The position numbers were made by a program, and so were the translations under genes. This document shows, one piece after another, positions 11,304-21,381 of a DNA stretch of 64,000 bases. This DNA is from Xenorhabdus lircayensis (GTDB taxonomy: Bacteria; Pseudomonadota; Gammaproteobacteria; Enterobacterales; Enterobacteriaceae). How positions within the stretch are numbered: position 1 is the stretch's first letter; each line of letters starts with the position of its first letter. The stretch is taken from the NCBI RefSeq assembly GCF_016306625.1, contig NZ_JACOII010000022.1, positions 1 to 64,000 on the forward strand, in the 5' to 3' direction. The notes beneath the pieces are model-generated. The model had not been told where the DNA came from, searched no databases, and saw only the letters and a list, made by a program, of their open reading frames with translations.

Positions 11304-12306
11304 AAAACAATGCCTGAGTTTCTTCATACCCAAAACGAATATTCATGCACTGTACTGCCTGTGCTGCTGCGCCTTTCAGCAAATTATCCTCAGCCCCCAC
11401 GATGATCAGGTGTTGCCCCTGAACTGCAAAACCAATATCACAGAATGGCAAACCAACGACGGATTTCAACGCAGGAACCCCTTTGCTGTATAAACGTATC
11501 AGCGGTTTATCATGATATGCCTGCTGATAGGCCTCTCTAATTTGTGCTTCTGTCACACCAGATTTCAATTTGCAGGTAATTGTGGCAAGAATGCCGCGTG
11601 AAAAATTGCCCAAATGAGGGGTAAAGATCACCTCTGTCCCTAAATGCGTGGCAATTTCAGGTTGATGACGATGGTTAAAAATACCGTAGGGCTGCAAACT
11701 CACTTCACAGAAGCTGTTTGTGATCGATGCCTTTCGCCCTGCGCCACTGACGCCGCTGATCGCATTAATGACTGGCCAATGCTCGGTATCTAGTAAATTT
11801 TGTTCGAGCAACGGTTTCAATGAAAGTTGGGAAACAGTGGGATAACAGCCGGGAACCGCAATCAGCTGTGCTTGCTTGATTTTCTCTGCCTGCCATTCTG
11901 CCAATCCATACACCGCTTGCTCTAACCACGCAGAATTTTTATGTTCAAACCCGTAGTATTTTTCATAAAACTGTGTATTTTGTACGCGATAGGCACCAGA
12001 TAAATCAAACACGGTACAGCCCGCTTCCAGAAATATCGGTGCAATGTCATGGCTGACTTCATGGGCCGTGGCGAGGAAAACGACATCAATACCACTCGCC
12101 GCCTCAAACACATCAGTCAACGGCTGTAAGGGTAAATCAAGAATGCCTTTATATTGCGGGTGAAGTTCTGAAAAACATTTCCTTGCATCAGAACTTTGGG
12201 AAGAAACCATCAAGCCGGAGAGATGGACATAAGGATGACGTTGCAGATACGCTGCTAACTCAGCTCCGGTATAACCACTGGCACCAACTATCAGTGTATT
12301 CAACAT
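11302..12306 (-). CDS. argC: N-acetyl-gamma-glutamyl-phosphate reductase
   Basis: NADPH-dependent reduction of N-acetylglutamyl phosphate to the semialdehyde. The 334 residues include the nucleotide motif [10 protein letters not shown] (8-17) and the active-site cysteine in VPGCYPT (Cys154). It is the first gene of argCBGH, divergent from argE, and faces the two ARG boxes in the shared promoter region. Confidence 0.97.
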   Translation of the reverse strand: MLNTLIVGASGYTGAELAAYLQRHPYVHLSGLMVSSQSSDARKCFSELHPQYKGILDLPLQPLTDVFEAASGIDVVFLATAHEVSHDIAPIFLEAGCTVFDLSGAYRVQNTQFYEKYYGFEHKNSAWLEQAVYGLAEWQAEKIKQAQLIAVPGCYPTVSQLSLKPLLEQNLLDTEHWPVINAISGVSGAGRKASITNSFCEVSLQPYGIFNHRHQPEIATHLGTEVIFTPHLGNFSRGILATITCKLKSGVTEAQIREAYQQAYHDKPLIRLYSKGVPALKSVVGLPFCDIGFAVQGQHLIIVGAEDNLLKGAAAQAVQCMNIRFGYEETQALF

Positions 12307-12345
12307 GGGATTTATTCACCTTAATAGTATTAACCCAACTACATT

Positions 12346-12384
12346 ATTGAATTTATATTCAATTAATTTGCATTAATATTGATA
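12346..12384. promoter_or_regulatory. Tandem ARG boxes (ArgR operator) between argC and argE
   Basis: Box 1 (12346-12363, ATTGAATTTATATTCAAT) is an almost perfect 18-bp palindrome matching the ARG consensus. Three bases further lies box 2 (12367-12384, TTTGCATTAATATTGATA) with two mismatches in the core. The 18-3-18 layout is the classic binding site for the ArgR hexamer, so both argCBGH and argE should be repressed by arginine. Confidence 0.88.
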
Positions 12385-12409
12385 CTATCATGAATAAGGG
12401 CTGTCAACA

Positions 12410-13567
12410 GTGAATATTAAGTTACCATCGTTTATTAAATTATATCACCAGCTCATTGCTGCTCCTTCTATCAGCGCAACCGATGCTGAACTAGATCAAA
12501 GTAACGAAGTGGTTATCAATCTGCTGGCGAAATGGCTAAAAGTAATTGGCTTTTCCATTGAAATTCAAGCCGTCCCTGAAACCCGAGGAAAATTCAATCT
12601 GCTGGCGACATTGGGCAGTGGTTCAGGCGGTCTGCTACTATGCGGCCATACGGATACTGTTCCTTTTGATGCAGGGCGCTGGACACAAGATCCCTTCACA
12701 CTGACCGAACGCGATGGCAAGTTATACGGGCTTGGCACAGCGGACATGAAAGGCTTTTTTGCCTTTATCGTTGATACCTTGCGAGATATTGATACCCGCA
12801 AACTGTCTCATCCCCTTTACATTCTGGCTACCGCTGACGAAGAAACGTCAATGGCAGGTGCGCGTTACTTTGCCGCCAATGCCAACATTCGGCCTGATTT
12901 CGCCATCATTGGCGAACCAACATCGTTACAGCCGATCCGCGCCCATAAAGGACACATGGCCCAAGCAATCCGTATTGAGGGAAAATCCGGGCATTCCAGT
13001 GATCCGGCGCGAGGCGTTAATGCCATTGATCTCATGCACGAATCCATTACTCAATTGATAGAACTACGCAACACCTTGCAGGAACGCTATCACAATCCGG
13101 CCTTCGTCATTCCTTATCCAACCATGAATTTCGGCCATATTCATGGCGGGGATGCCGCAAACCGCATTTGTGCCTGCTGCGAACTGCATATGGATATCCG
13201 CCCTCTTCCCGGACTGACTTTGCAGGATTTAAACGGATTGCTGAATGACGCACTGGAACCGATAAAACAGCGCTGGCCGGGACGCCTGAGTGTGACGGAA
13301 CTTCACCCTCCAATTCCGGGTTATGAGTGCCCAACAGACCACAAACTGGTTGGCGTGATTGAAAAACTCTTGGGAACGAAAACGGATACCGTCAATTACT
13401 GTACGGAAGCGCCCTTTATTCAGGAATTGTGCCCGACACTGGTCTTGGGGCCGGGATCGATTGAACAAGCGCATCAACCCGATGAATTTTTGGATATGGC
13501 GTTTATTGAACCGACAAGAAAACTGCTTTCACAGCTTGTGGAACACTTTTGTTTGAATGCGGGCTAA
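12410..13567 (+). CDS. argE: Acetylornithine deacetylase
   Basis: Removes the acetyl group from N-acetylornithine; zinc-dependent M20-family hydrolase. The 385 residues show the metal ligands in GHTDTVPF and [10 protein letters not shown], the catalytic DEETSMAG, and a C-terminal QAHQPDEFL. It begins with GTG at 12410, which aligns with the E. coli start. The second ARG box ends only about 25 bases upstream, so repression would directly cover this promoter. Confidence 0.96.
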   Translation: MNIKLPSFIKLYHQLIAAPSISATDAELDQSNEVVINLLAKWLKVIGFSIEIQAVPETRGKFNLLATLGSGSGGLLLCGHTDTVPFDAGRWTQDPFTLTERDGKLYGLGTADMKGFFAFIVDTLRDIDTRKLSHPLYILATADEETSMAGARYFAANANIRPDFAIIGEPTSLQPIRAHKGHMAQAIRIEGKSGHSSDPARGVNAIDLMHESITQLIELRNTLQERYHNPAFVIPYPTMNFGHIHGGDAANRICACCELHMDIRPLPGLTLQDLNGLLNDALEPIKQRWPGRLSVTELHPPIPGYECPTDHKLVGVIEKLLGTKTDTVNYCTEAPFIQELCPTLVLGPGSIEQAHQPDEFLDMAFIEPTRKLLSQLVEHFCLNAG

Positions 13568-13685
13568 AAGCTGTAAATCAAAAAAACACGACTCTCCCAA
13601 TAGTCAAACGACTAAATGACCTTTCCTCAAAAGTGCTCATAATTAGTACTATAAATGGTTTGGGAGTATCCGGTCGGCGTTATAA

Positions 13686-13710
13686 CCTCGGTGATTGCAT
13701 CGGGGTTTTT
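13686..13710 (+). terminator. Terminator downstream of argE
   Basis: The stem CCTCGGTG (13686-13693) pairs with CATCGGGG (13698-13705) around a 4-base loop and is followed by five T. It lies 119 bases after the argE stop. A possible -10-like element (TATAAA) lies near 13650, so a short independent transcript ending here cannot be excluded. Confidence 0.7.
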
Positions 13711-13736
13711 CGCTATTTAGAGCTAAGGAAAGATTC

Positions 13737-13991
13737 TTAATCCCCGCTGTTTTTAATCCATTCCAACAGTATTTCTTCCTCCCCCACAAAAGAATTTTTC
13801 TCCAATATAGCGAATGCTTGGTTACGCTAATATAAACAGTATCTAATTTAGATCTCTGGTTGTTTTTCATTCAAAACTTTCCACATTGGAATCCAGTCAC
13901 TTCCAACATGAATTTCTTTCCTGATCACTTTGAATATTCCTCATTGGGAATAAGCCATTTCTCGATTGACTAAAAATCCCGCTTCGCCCAT
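13737..13991 (-). pseudogene. Decayed 84-codon gene, three internal stops
   Basis: One minus-strand frame reads protein-like from an ATG at 13991 (MGEAGFLVNREMAYSQ) to a stop at 13737-13739 (ending LLEWIKNSGD). Three in-frame stops (TGA, TAA, TAG) interrupt it, with coherent segments such as GSDWIPMWKVLNEKQPE and AFAILEKNSFVGEEE between them. The family is not recognised. It lies between argE and metF in what is otherwise a non-coding stretch (13568-14084). The upstream end lies next to the metF operator. Confidence 0.5.
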
Positions 13992-13998
13992 TCTGTTT

Positions 13999-14038
13999 GG
14001 ACATCTAAACGGATAGCCATATAAACATTTAAACATCC
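13999..14038 (+). promoter_or_regulatory. MetJ operator of metF, five tandem met boxes
   Basis: Five consecutive 8-bp units resemble the met box AGACGTCT: GGACATCT, AAACGGAT, AGCCATAT, AAACATTT and AAACATCC. The first and last match best. This tandem array is the known binding layout of the MetJ-SAM repressor, and metJ itself is at 25293. The array ends about 45 bases before metF. Confidence 0.75.
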
Positions 14039-14054
14039 AAAATTAAGCGGATAA

Positions 14055-14972
<918 letters not shown>

Positions 14973-14986
14973 TTTCTCAATCTAAA

Positions 14987-15009
14987 GCCGGGCTAAATCA
15001 TAGTTCGGC
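14987..15009 (+). terminator. Possible metF terminator
   Basis: The stem GCCGGGCTA (14987-14995) pairs with TAGTTCGGC (15001-15009), including GU pairs, 14 bases after the metF stop. The following T-run is weak (ATTATTG), so this may only be a stabilising hairpin. Confidence 0.4.
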
Positions 15010-15068
15010 ATTATTGAAGATAGCATTCGCAATACAGCCATCAAGCAACTATGCCATCAACTATGTTT

Positions 15069-15260
15069 TTATTCCATGGGAGGCCATAACCGAGAAGTAT
15101 GTACCAGAGCTAATATCTGGATATCTCCTCCTACAATTTCATAGACCAATCGATAGTTCCCATGCGGTAAAATTTCCCATATTCCTGAAATTTCGCCGGA
15201 ATGTCCCATATAAGGGAACTCAACTAATCGCTCCACAGCGGTTTCAAATAGTTCATCCAT
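15069..15260 (-). pseudogene. ParE/RelE-type toxin, N-terminally truncated
   Basis: The frame from ATG 15260 gives 63 residues (MDELFETAVERLVEFPYMG ... LVHTSRLWPPME). These match the C-terminal two thirds of ParE/RelE toxins: the buried FP..G segment, the GIWEI...YRLVYEI strands and the C-terminal LVHTSRLWPP strand. The first 30 or so residues normally present (first strand and helix) are missing, and no equivalent is found upstream because the antitoxin remnant abuts directly. A longer frame to 15317 reads through antitoxin sequence out of frame. Probably inactive. Confidence 0.7.
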
Positions 15261-15468
15261 TAGTCTTTTTTCCGTGCTTACGGGCTGCAAAAATCGCTTT
15301 GGCGTCAGTGTGTTCAATTCCCTTCCCTACATTGATGGATTGACGCACTGCATCCACTTTTGCCTGAAAGGATATACTCTCGCATTAGTTCACGAACAAC
15401 CTGAGAAGCAGGACGGTGTTCCGCTGCTACGACTAATTTCTGTTCATTATCACTGTTCTATTCGTCAT
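15254..15468 (-). pseudogene. Frameshifted antitoxin remnant (CopG/ribbon-helix-helix-like)
   Basis: Reading toward the toxin, one frame gives KLVVAAEHRPASQVVRELMR (helical DNA-binding-like region). It then shifts to a second frame giving VRQSINVGKGIEHTDAKAIF followed by AARKHGKKTNG and a stop that overlaps the toxin ATG. The likely start MTNRTV (ATG 15468) is in yet another frame. The pieces fit one antitoxin broken by at least two frameshifts. With the truncated toxin it forms a dead type II toxin-antitoxin module. Confidence 0.65.
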
Positions 15469-15515
15469 CCCGTGAAAGGAAATGATACTGTTTTACCCCG
15501 TTTTCTTTAAAAGCC

Positions 15516-15920
15516 TCATTCAATAATCGCCGTCTCATGCAAGTAACACCAGCGAGGATACCCATCAATAAACGAGATGCTCACAACTGACCAACGGCAA
15601 TGTGTGTTCCCGTCTTTGGTATGTTTTTCACGATAACGTAAAACAACACACTCTTCGTTTGATGTAATAACTTCACATTCATCAATCTCAATTTTTAATC
15701 CTGGTCGAGTGCCAATATTATGACTAAACATCGTTTTTACTTGGTTCAAAGTAACACACTGACCCGTTATGGTGATCATGGTGAAATCTGAGGTAAAGCT
15801 ATTCAGTAATTTCTTCAGCGCTTCAGAATCTTCTTGCGGATGATGACTAAAAACATCTTCAATCCATTGATGAACCTCAATCACACTTTTACGGGCAGCT
15901 AACTCTCGTTCTACTGTCAT
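15516..15920 (-). CDS. NTF2-like / DUF4440 (SnoaL-type) small protein
   Basis: The 134 residues resemble the DUF4440/SnoaL-like branch of the NTF2 fold: an N-terminal helix pair, then a curved sheet with alternating strands (FTMITITGQ, CVVLRYREKHT, RWSVVSISFIDGYPRWCYLHETAI). There is no signal peptide. Its start overlaps the stop of the upstream efflux pump by 4 bases (ATGA), so the two are translationally coupled. Members of this fold can bind or convert small hydrophobic molecules; the substrate here is unknown. Confidence 0.75.
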   Translation of the reverse strand: MTVERELAARKSVIEVHQWIEDVFSHHPQEDSEALKKLLNSFTSDFTMITITGQCVTLNQVKTMFSHNIGTRPGLKIEIDECEVITSNEECVVLRYREKHTKDGNTHCRWSVVSISFIDGYPRWCYLHETAIIE

Positions 15921-17266
15921 ATCTTCTCCACATGTTTTTTCAGTTGATTCAATTTAATTAATGGCAATAGACCAAATATCGCAGCAAGAACAAAAGTCAG
16001 GTGATACGCATAAGTGGGAATAAATTTCTGCTGCAATAAGTTAAAAATCATTGTGAACAGCGCCATACCAATACTGAATGACATTTGACGATTAAGATTC
16101 CAAATCACACTAGCACGAGATAATTGTTCACCGACAAAATCCATTAATGCCGTCGTCTGTGCCGTGTTAGCACCAATGCCACCACCAACACCCATCAGCA
16201 AATAAGCGGTAACCAAACCAAATAGATCATGGGTATGATTGATGGTCGCCAAGAGAGCAATCCCCGTAGCATGAAGTATTAATCCGCACAGGAATAAACG
16301 ATAGGCTCCCAAGCGGTTATACATACGCCCACAGACCAGCATGGCGCCAAATGCGCCAATAGCATATAAAATCATCAGAGAACCGGTTTTTTCTGCCGAC
16401 CAGCCCAATTGCTGTTGAAGATAAAATATGTTCAGTAGGTTAACACCTGTAAATACACCCGGTATTGCGTGATAAATCCACACCGAAAGGCACATGCGTG
16501 TATTTTTCATCACCGTCAGATCCAGAATCGCATCCTGCACACCACGGTAATGTCGTATGTAAAGCGCAACAAATAATCCACCGCAGACTAAGGTGATCAT
16601 TGGCAACCATTTAGATGCTGCGTCAGCATATGTAGAAAGACCGACCAGTAGAAATATCAAGGCCAAACTCACCAATAGCAATCCCTTGAGATCCGGTTTC
16701 CGGACGAAGATTTTCTCATTGTGCAGCCAAATGAGTGAAAGTATCGACGCAAGCAGACTGAAAGGAATATTGCTAAGAAACACCCAGCGCCAGCTATAGT
16801 GATCGACAATCGCGCCCCCCAAGCTGGGAGAAATAGCAGGGGCAATCAGCGCAACGGCCATCACCAACGTCGAGATTTTTGCCCGTTCATGTTGTTTAAA
16901 CAGACCAAAGGTTAACGCTTGCCCCACAGGAATCAGCAAACCGCCTCCCAATCCTTGTACAAAACGCCACAGAATCAGACTGTAAAAATGTTCCGCCAGA
17001 CCAGAAAACAGAGCTGCAATAGAAAAAAGTAGCATTGAGATCGTCATGATCTGCCGTGTACCGAAGCGTTCGGCCAGCCAACTGCTGATGGGTATAATCA
17101 GAGTCAAACCCAAAATATAGCTGTTTGCGACCCAAGCAACATGAGATTCGGAAACCGACATTTGCTTGGCAATATCCGGCAGCGCAATGGCCGACATAAA
17201 AATATTGATACAATCTATAAAAAAACCAAGTAGAAATATCAGTGCTATACGATAGCGATAACTCAT
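15917..17266 (-). CDS. MFS drug efflux transporter, DHA2 (EmrB/QacA) type
   Basis: Proton-driven multidrug exporter candidate. The 449 residues give about 14 hydrophobic segments. The DHA2 hallmarks are WVANSYILGLTLIIP in segment 2, RFVQGLGGGLLIP in segment 4, and APAISPSLGG...WRWVFLSNIP around segments 5-6. I chose ATG 17266 (MSYRYRIALIF) because GGAGGAAAAAC lies just upstream; a frame start at 17308 would add 14 polar residues. It is coupled to the NTF2-like gene and divergent from the LysR regulator, which probably controls it. Confidence 0.88.
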   Translation of the reverse strand: MSYRYRIALIFLLGFFIDCINIFMSAIALPDIAKQMSVSESHVAWVANSYILGLTLIIPISSWLAERFGTRQIMTISMLLFSIAALFSGLAEHFYSLILWRFVQGLGGGLLIPVGQALTFGLFKQHERAKISTLVMAVALIAPAISPSLGGAIVDHYSWRWVFLSNIPFSLLASILSLIWLHNEKIFVRKPDLKGLLLVSLALIFLLVGLSTYADAASKWLPMITLVCGGLFVALYIRHYRGVQDAILDLTVMKNTRMCLSVWIYHAIPGVFTGVNLLNIFYLQQQLGWSAEKTGSLMILYAIGAFGAMLVCGRMYNRLGAYRLFLCGLILHATGIALLATINHTHDLFGLVTAYLLMGVGGGIGANTAQTTALMDFVGEQLSRASVIWNLNRQMSFSIGMALFTMIFNLLQQKFIPTYAYHLTFVLAAIFGLLPLIKLNQLKKHVEKI

Positions 17267-17361
17267 TGTTTTTCCTCCGTTGAAGGAGTTTAAGTTCTGT
17301 TGACTCATCGCGTCTATTAATCTATTTTAAACACTGAATTTCATTAAATTTAACAATTAGC

Positions 17362-18249
17362 ATGCAACCTCACCTTAATCGGATACAGACTTTCCTCGCT
17401 GTAGTAGAGTGTGGTTCTTTTACCCGTGCAGCAGAGTGCCTTTTCATCAGCAAAGCCGTCGCCAGTATTCATGTGAAAACGCTTGAAGAGGCGTTAAATG
17501 TGCCATTATTGATACGCAACACGCGTGGCATTGCATTAACCGAAGCGGGGAAAGAGTTTTACCAAGACTTTAAAGCGATATTTGATAATATTCAAAATGC
17601 CTTTGATCATGTGGCTGAACGACATCATTCATTAGCGGGCAGATTGCGTATTACTTCCACCGCCGAGTTTGGTGAAAAATTTCTTCTTCCTTTAATCAGT
17701 CAATTCTGCACACTTCATCCTCAACTTGAAGTGAGCTACTTTGCTGATTCTGCTTTGAATGATTTAATTACCGAGAGGATTGATCTAGCGATCCGGCTGG
17801 GTACACTTAATAATTCATCCCTGAAAAGTAGGCGTCTGGCTAGCTATAACATTAAACTGGTAGCCTCACCGTCTTGGCTCAAACAAAACCCCATTATCAA
17901 ACCGAGCAACCTGAATAAAGCAAACTGGATTGCAAACAGCAATTTACAACACCCAACCCAATGGGAACTAAAGCACCCCACACATCCCACCCTGAACATC
18001 CGCGGCAAAGCCAAATACACATCCAACACGTCCTCAGCAATACGCTCTCTGGTAATATCCGGTCTCGGCGTAGCGGTTTTACCGGAATGGATAGTGAATG
18101 ACGATCTGGCGTCCGGCGATTTAGTGGCCCTGTTTCCCGAATACCAATTACCACGGCAGGATGTCACCGTCATATTTCCCAATAACACTCAACTCCAACG
18201 TAAAAGCCGTGTGTTCATCGATTATTTGCTGGAAACGCTAACAATGTGA
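17362..18249 (+). CDS. LysR-family transcriptional regulator
   Basis: The 295 residues have an N-terminal winged helix-turn-helix (FTRAAECLFISKAVASIHVKT, about 20-40) and a periplasmic-binding-like effector domain from about residue 90. They resemble the CrgA/DmlR-like branch of LysR proteins. The gene is divergent from the efflux pump with 95 bases between the starts, the normal arrangement for a local LysR regulator. The effector is unknown. Confidence 0.9.
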   Translation: MQPHLNRIQTFLAVVECGSFTRAAECLFISKAVASIHVKTLEEALNVPLLIRNTRGIALTEAGKEFYQDFKAIFDNIQNAFDHVAERHHSLAGRLRITSTAEFGEKFLLPLISQFCTLHPQLEVSYFADSALNDLITERIDLAIRLGTLNNSSLKSRRLASYNIKLVASPSWLKQNPIIKPSNLNKANWIANSNLQHPTQWELKHPTHPTLNIRGKAKYTSNTSSAIRSLVISGLGVAVLPEWIVNDDLASGDLVALFPEYQLPRQDVTVIFPNNTQLQRKSRVFIDYLLETLTM

Positions 18250-18310
18250 TTAGGAATAATTGATCATAAGAGCGTTGAAACGGTCATCGTCCCCAATTTT
18301 AACCAAGCAG

Positions 18311-18340
18311 AAAAGCCGAACAGTTTCCCATTCGGCTTTT
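18311..18340. terminator. Bidirectional terminator, LysR gene and ppc
   Basis: AAAAGCCGAA (18311-18320) pairs with TTCGGCTTTT (18331-18340) around a 10-base loop. It lies between the convergent LysR gene and ppc and can serve both strands. Confidence 0.85.
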
Positions 18341-18369
18341 ATTCAAAAAAAGAGTCAGAAAACTAAAAA

Positions 18370-21006
18370 CTAGCCCGTATTGCGCATCCCCGCCGCAACA
18401 CCTGCAATCGTCACCATCAGCGCTTGTTCAAGGTGCGGCTCAGGATTTTCTTGCTGACGGGAGCGCTGTAACAATTCTGCCTGTAGTACGTTCAACGGAT
18501 CGGTATACACGTTACGCAATGCGATAGATTCCGCGATCCACGGCAAATCCGCCATTAATTGCTCATCCTGCGAAATTGTCAGTACTGTTTTGATATCTTC
18601 TGCAAGCTGGTTGCGCAGTTTTACCCCCAGTGGCCATAGTTTCGGATCCACCAAACGCTGATCGTAATATTCAGCCAGCCATAAATCCGCTTTGGCAAAC
18701 ACCATCTCCAACATGGCAATACGCGTATTGAAGAAGGGCCAATCGCGGCACATATCCGTTAATACCGACAATTTCCCCACATTTATCACCTGTTGCAGCG
18801 CCGCGCCAGCGCCCAGCCATGCCGGAAGCATCAGGCGGTTTTGCGTCCAGGCGAATATCCACGGGATAGCTCGCAGGCTTTCGACACCGCCCGTCGGACG
18901 GCGTTTAGCCGGGCGCGAACCCAAAGGCAGTTTTGCCAATTCCTGCTCAGGTGTTGCCGCTCGGAAGTAAGGCACAAATTCCGGTTGTTCACGCACATAA
19001 TCACGATACATGTCGCAGGAAACATCCGAGAGCGTATCCATGACCTGATGCCATTCTGGTTTTGGTTCCGGCGGTGGCAACAAGTTTGCTTCCAGAATCG
19101 CACTGGCATACAACGCCAAACTGCTGATCGTCACCTGCGGCAAACCAAATTTAAAGCGGATCATTTCTCCCTGTTCCGTTACACGCAATCCCCCTTTCAG
19201 GCTTCCCGGTGGCTGGGAGAGCAAAGCGGAATGAGCAGGTGCGCCACCGCGACCAATCGTGCCGCCGCGCCCGTGGAACAGAGTCAATGTCACGCCTTCT
19301 TGTGCACACAATTTGATCAAGGCATCCTGCGCCCGATATTGCGCCCACGATGCTGCCATCACGCCAGCATCTTTAGCAGAATCGGAGTAACCAATCATCA
19401 CCATCTGCTTGTCCTTAATCAGATCGCGATACCATTCAATCCCCAGTAGTTGCCGGATAACACTCTCCGCATTGTTCAGGTCATCAAGGGTTTCGAACAG
19501 CGGTGCAACAGGCAATGACAATGAGCATCCCGCTTCTTTCAGCAACAATTTCACGGCCAGCACATCAGAAGGGACTTTCGCCATGGAAATAACATAAGCC
19601 GCAATTGCATCTTGTGGCGATTCTGCAATGACTTTGCAGGTTTCGAAAACTTCTTGAGTTTCTGCGCTTGGCTGCCAGTTACGCGGGATCAGAGGGCGTT
19701 TTGAGTTTAATTCGCGCAGCAGGAATGCCTGTTTCTCGGTTTCAGGCCAGCTCGCATAGTCCCCCATTTCCAGATATTGCGTCAGTTCTGCAATTGCATC
19801 GGTATGGCGGGTACTTTCCTGACGAATGTCGATACGCACCAAAGATAAACCAAAACAACGAATGCGGCGCAAGGTATCCAGCAATTGTCCGCTCGCGATA
19901 ATCTCCATGCCGCAGGTCTTCAGGGATTGGTAGCAGGCATACAGAGGTTGCCATAACTGTTCGTTATGCAGCAGCAAATCCGCTGGTGGCAGAACTTGTT
20001 CACCTTTAAGGCGTTTCTCCAGATAGGCCTGCGTATTGCTTAATTGCGTCCGCAATTGTTTGGCAATTTCACGGTAAGGTTCCAAAACATGCTCACCCCC
20101 CGCCATTTGACGCAGTTCAGGCGTACACGCCGACATGGAGAGTTCAGAAACTAAAATCTGAATATCTTTCAGGAACAGAGCTGCGGCCTTCCAACGACTG
20201 AGCAGCAAGACATGACGGGTAATCTCGGCGGTAACATTAGGATTGCCATCACGATCCCCGCCCATCCAAGAAGTGAAACGAACGGGTACAGCTTCTACTG
20301 GCAAACTATAACCAATGGATTCTTCCAGTTGTTCATTGAATTCACGTAGAAATGCAGGAACTCCTTCCCACAGACTATTTTCGACCACCGCAAAACCCCA
20401 CTTTGCTTCATCAATTGGGGTCGGGCGAATTTTACGGATTTCATCGGTATGCCATGATTGAACAATCAACTGACGCAAACGACGCATGATGTTATTGCGT
20501 TCGTAATCCGCCAAATCATCATGATCAAGCTGTGCCAGACAGCCATTAACTTCAACCAATTTATGAATCAGAGTACGGCGGGCAATTTCTGTCGGATGTG
20601 CTGTCAGAACCAATTCAATTGCCAGCTCATTAACTGCTTTGACCAGATCATCGTTGCTGAATTGGTTGTCTTTGAGACGATTGAACAACGCCGCCAACTC
20701 TACCGGATTACTCGCCGCTTCACCGTGTGACGAAATGCTGTGATATTGTTCGGCAACGTTAGCCAGATTTAAAAACTGGTTAAAGGCACGAGCGACGGGC
20801 AGTAATTCATCATTGGATAAATTTTCCAATGTCGATAAAAGCTGCTGACGATGAACTTCGTTACCTGCTCGCGATGATTTGGATAGCTTCCTAATCGTTT
20901 CAACTTTATCAAGAATGTCTTCTCCCAAAGCTTCTTTGATCGTGTCGCCCAACAACTTACCGAGCATACTGACATTACTTCGCATTGCGGAATATTGTTG
21001 ATTCAT
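18370..21006 (-). CDS. ppc: Phosphoenolpyruvate carboxylase
   Basis: Anaplerotic enzyme that fixes bicarbonate onto PEP to give oxaloacetate. The 878 residues show the catalytic histidine motif [13 protein letters not shown] (about 135-147), [14 protein letters not shown], the lysine/arginine motifs [19 protein letters not shown] and [12 protein letters not shown], and the conserved C-terminal MRNTG. The ATG at 21006 ([11 protein letters not shown]) aligns with E. coli; the frame extends 19 codons further to 21063, with an AGGA ribosome-binding site supporting 21006. Confidence 0.97.
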   Translation of the reverse strand: MNQQYSAMRSNVSMLGKLLGDTIKEALGEDILDKVETIRKLSKSSRAGNEVHRQQLLSTLENLSNDELLPVARAFNQFLNLANVAEQYHSISSHGEAASNPVELAALFNRLKDNQFSNDDLVKAVNELAIELVLTAHPTEIARRTLIHKLVEVNGCLAQLDHDDLADYERNNIMRRLRQLIVQSWHTDEIRKIRPTPIDEAKWGFAVVENSLWEGVPAFLREFNEQLEESIGYSLPVEAVPVRFTSWMGGDRDGNPNVTAEITRHVLLLSRWKAAALFLKDIQILVSELSMSACTPELRQMAGGEHVLEPYREIAKQLRTQLSNTQAYLEKRLKGEQVLPPADLLLHNEQLWQPLYACYQSLKTCGMEIIASGQLLDTLRRIRCFGLSLVRIDIRQESTRHTDAIAELTQYLEMGDYASWPETEKQAFLLRELNSKRPLIPRNWQPSAETQEVFETCKVIAESPQDAIAAYVISMAKVPSDVLAVKLLLKEAGCSLSLPVAPLFETLDDLNNAESVIRQLLGIEWYRDLIKDKQMVMIGYSDSAKDAGVMAASWAQYRAQDALIKLCAQEGVTLTLFHGRGGTIGRGGAPAHSALLSQPPGSLKGGLRVTEQGEMIRFKFGLPQVTISSLALYASAILEANLLPPPEPKPEWHQVMDTLSDVSCDMYRDYVREQPEFVPYFRAATPEQELAKLPLGSRPAKRRPTGGVESLRAIPWIFAWTQNRLMLPAWLGAGAALQQVINVGKLSVLTDMCRDWPFFNTRIAMLEMVFAKADLWLAEYYDQRLVDPKLWPLGVKLRNQLAEDIKTVLTISQDEQLMADLPWIAESIALRNVYTDPLNVLQAELLQRSRQQENPEPHLEQALMVTIAGVAAGMRNTG

Positions 21007-21381
21007 GAGGTTCCTGACCTTGTGTTGCTGTATGTCACTCATTTCGCCAGATGATTGGCTCAATCGGCATTTACCCTGTTTCTGTCAAGATTAGAGCGTG
21101 TTCTTTTGTTTATTTCTAGCACTCTATTCATATCAGAAAACAAACAATTTGGGCTGATTTTAAGAAATTTAATCAGGATTTTTTTATAAGATAATCCGAT
21201 TGTCTGCCTTGCGTGTACTCAATAAAAAGAATGATAAGGCGTTTTTGATTGGACTGGATGATGATGATACGAACTGGTGGCGATGATTTATCAAACAACT
21301 CTCTTTCTGTCATTGGCAGGGATAGTTCGTTATATCCCTGCCAAAAGCCTCGTCTATGAAGCGCCTAGCTTAATAGCGGGT
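21007..21381. other. Intergenic region upstream of ppc and downstream of metL
   Basis: No gene is seen in these 375 bases. A strong hairpin lies close to the metL end: GGCAGGGATA (21315-21324) pairs with TATCCCTGCC (21333-21342). It could protect or terminate the metBL message, but no T-run follows on that strand. The AT-rich remainder presumably carries the ppc promoter. Confidence 0.6.

Noticed and set aside
13549-13740. Plus-strand open frame overlapping the argE end
   Set aside because: It begins inside argE, crosses a terminator hairpin, and its translation is not protein-like; the decayed gene on the other strand explains the composition better.
15014-15343. 109-codon plus-strand frame
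   Set aside because: It is antisense to the toxin-antitoxin remnant, which has recognisable family sequence on the minus strand.
21315-21342. Hairpin after metL as a rho-independent terminator
   Set aside because: The stem is strong but no T-run follows on the minus strand, so I list it only as a structure in the intergenic entry.
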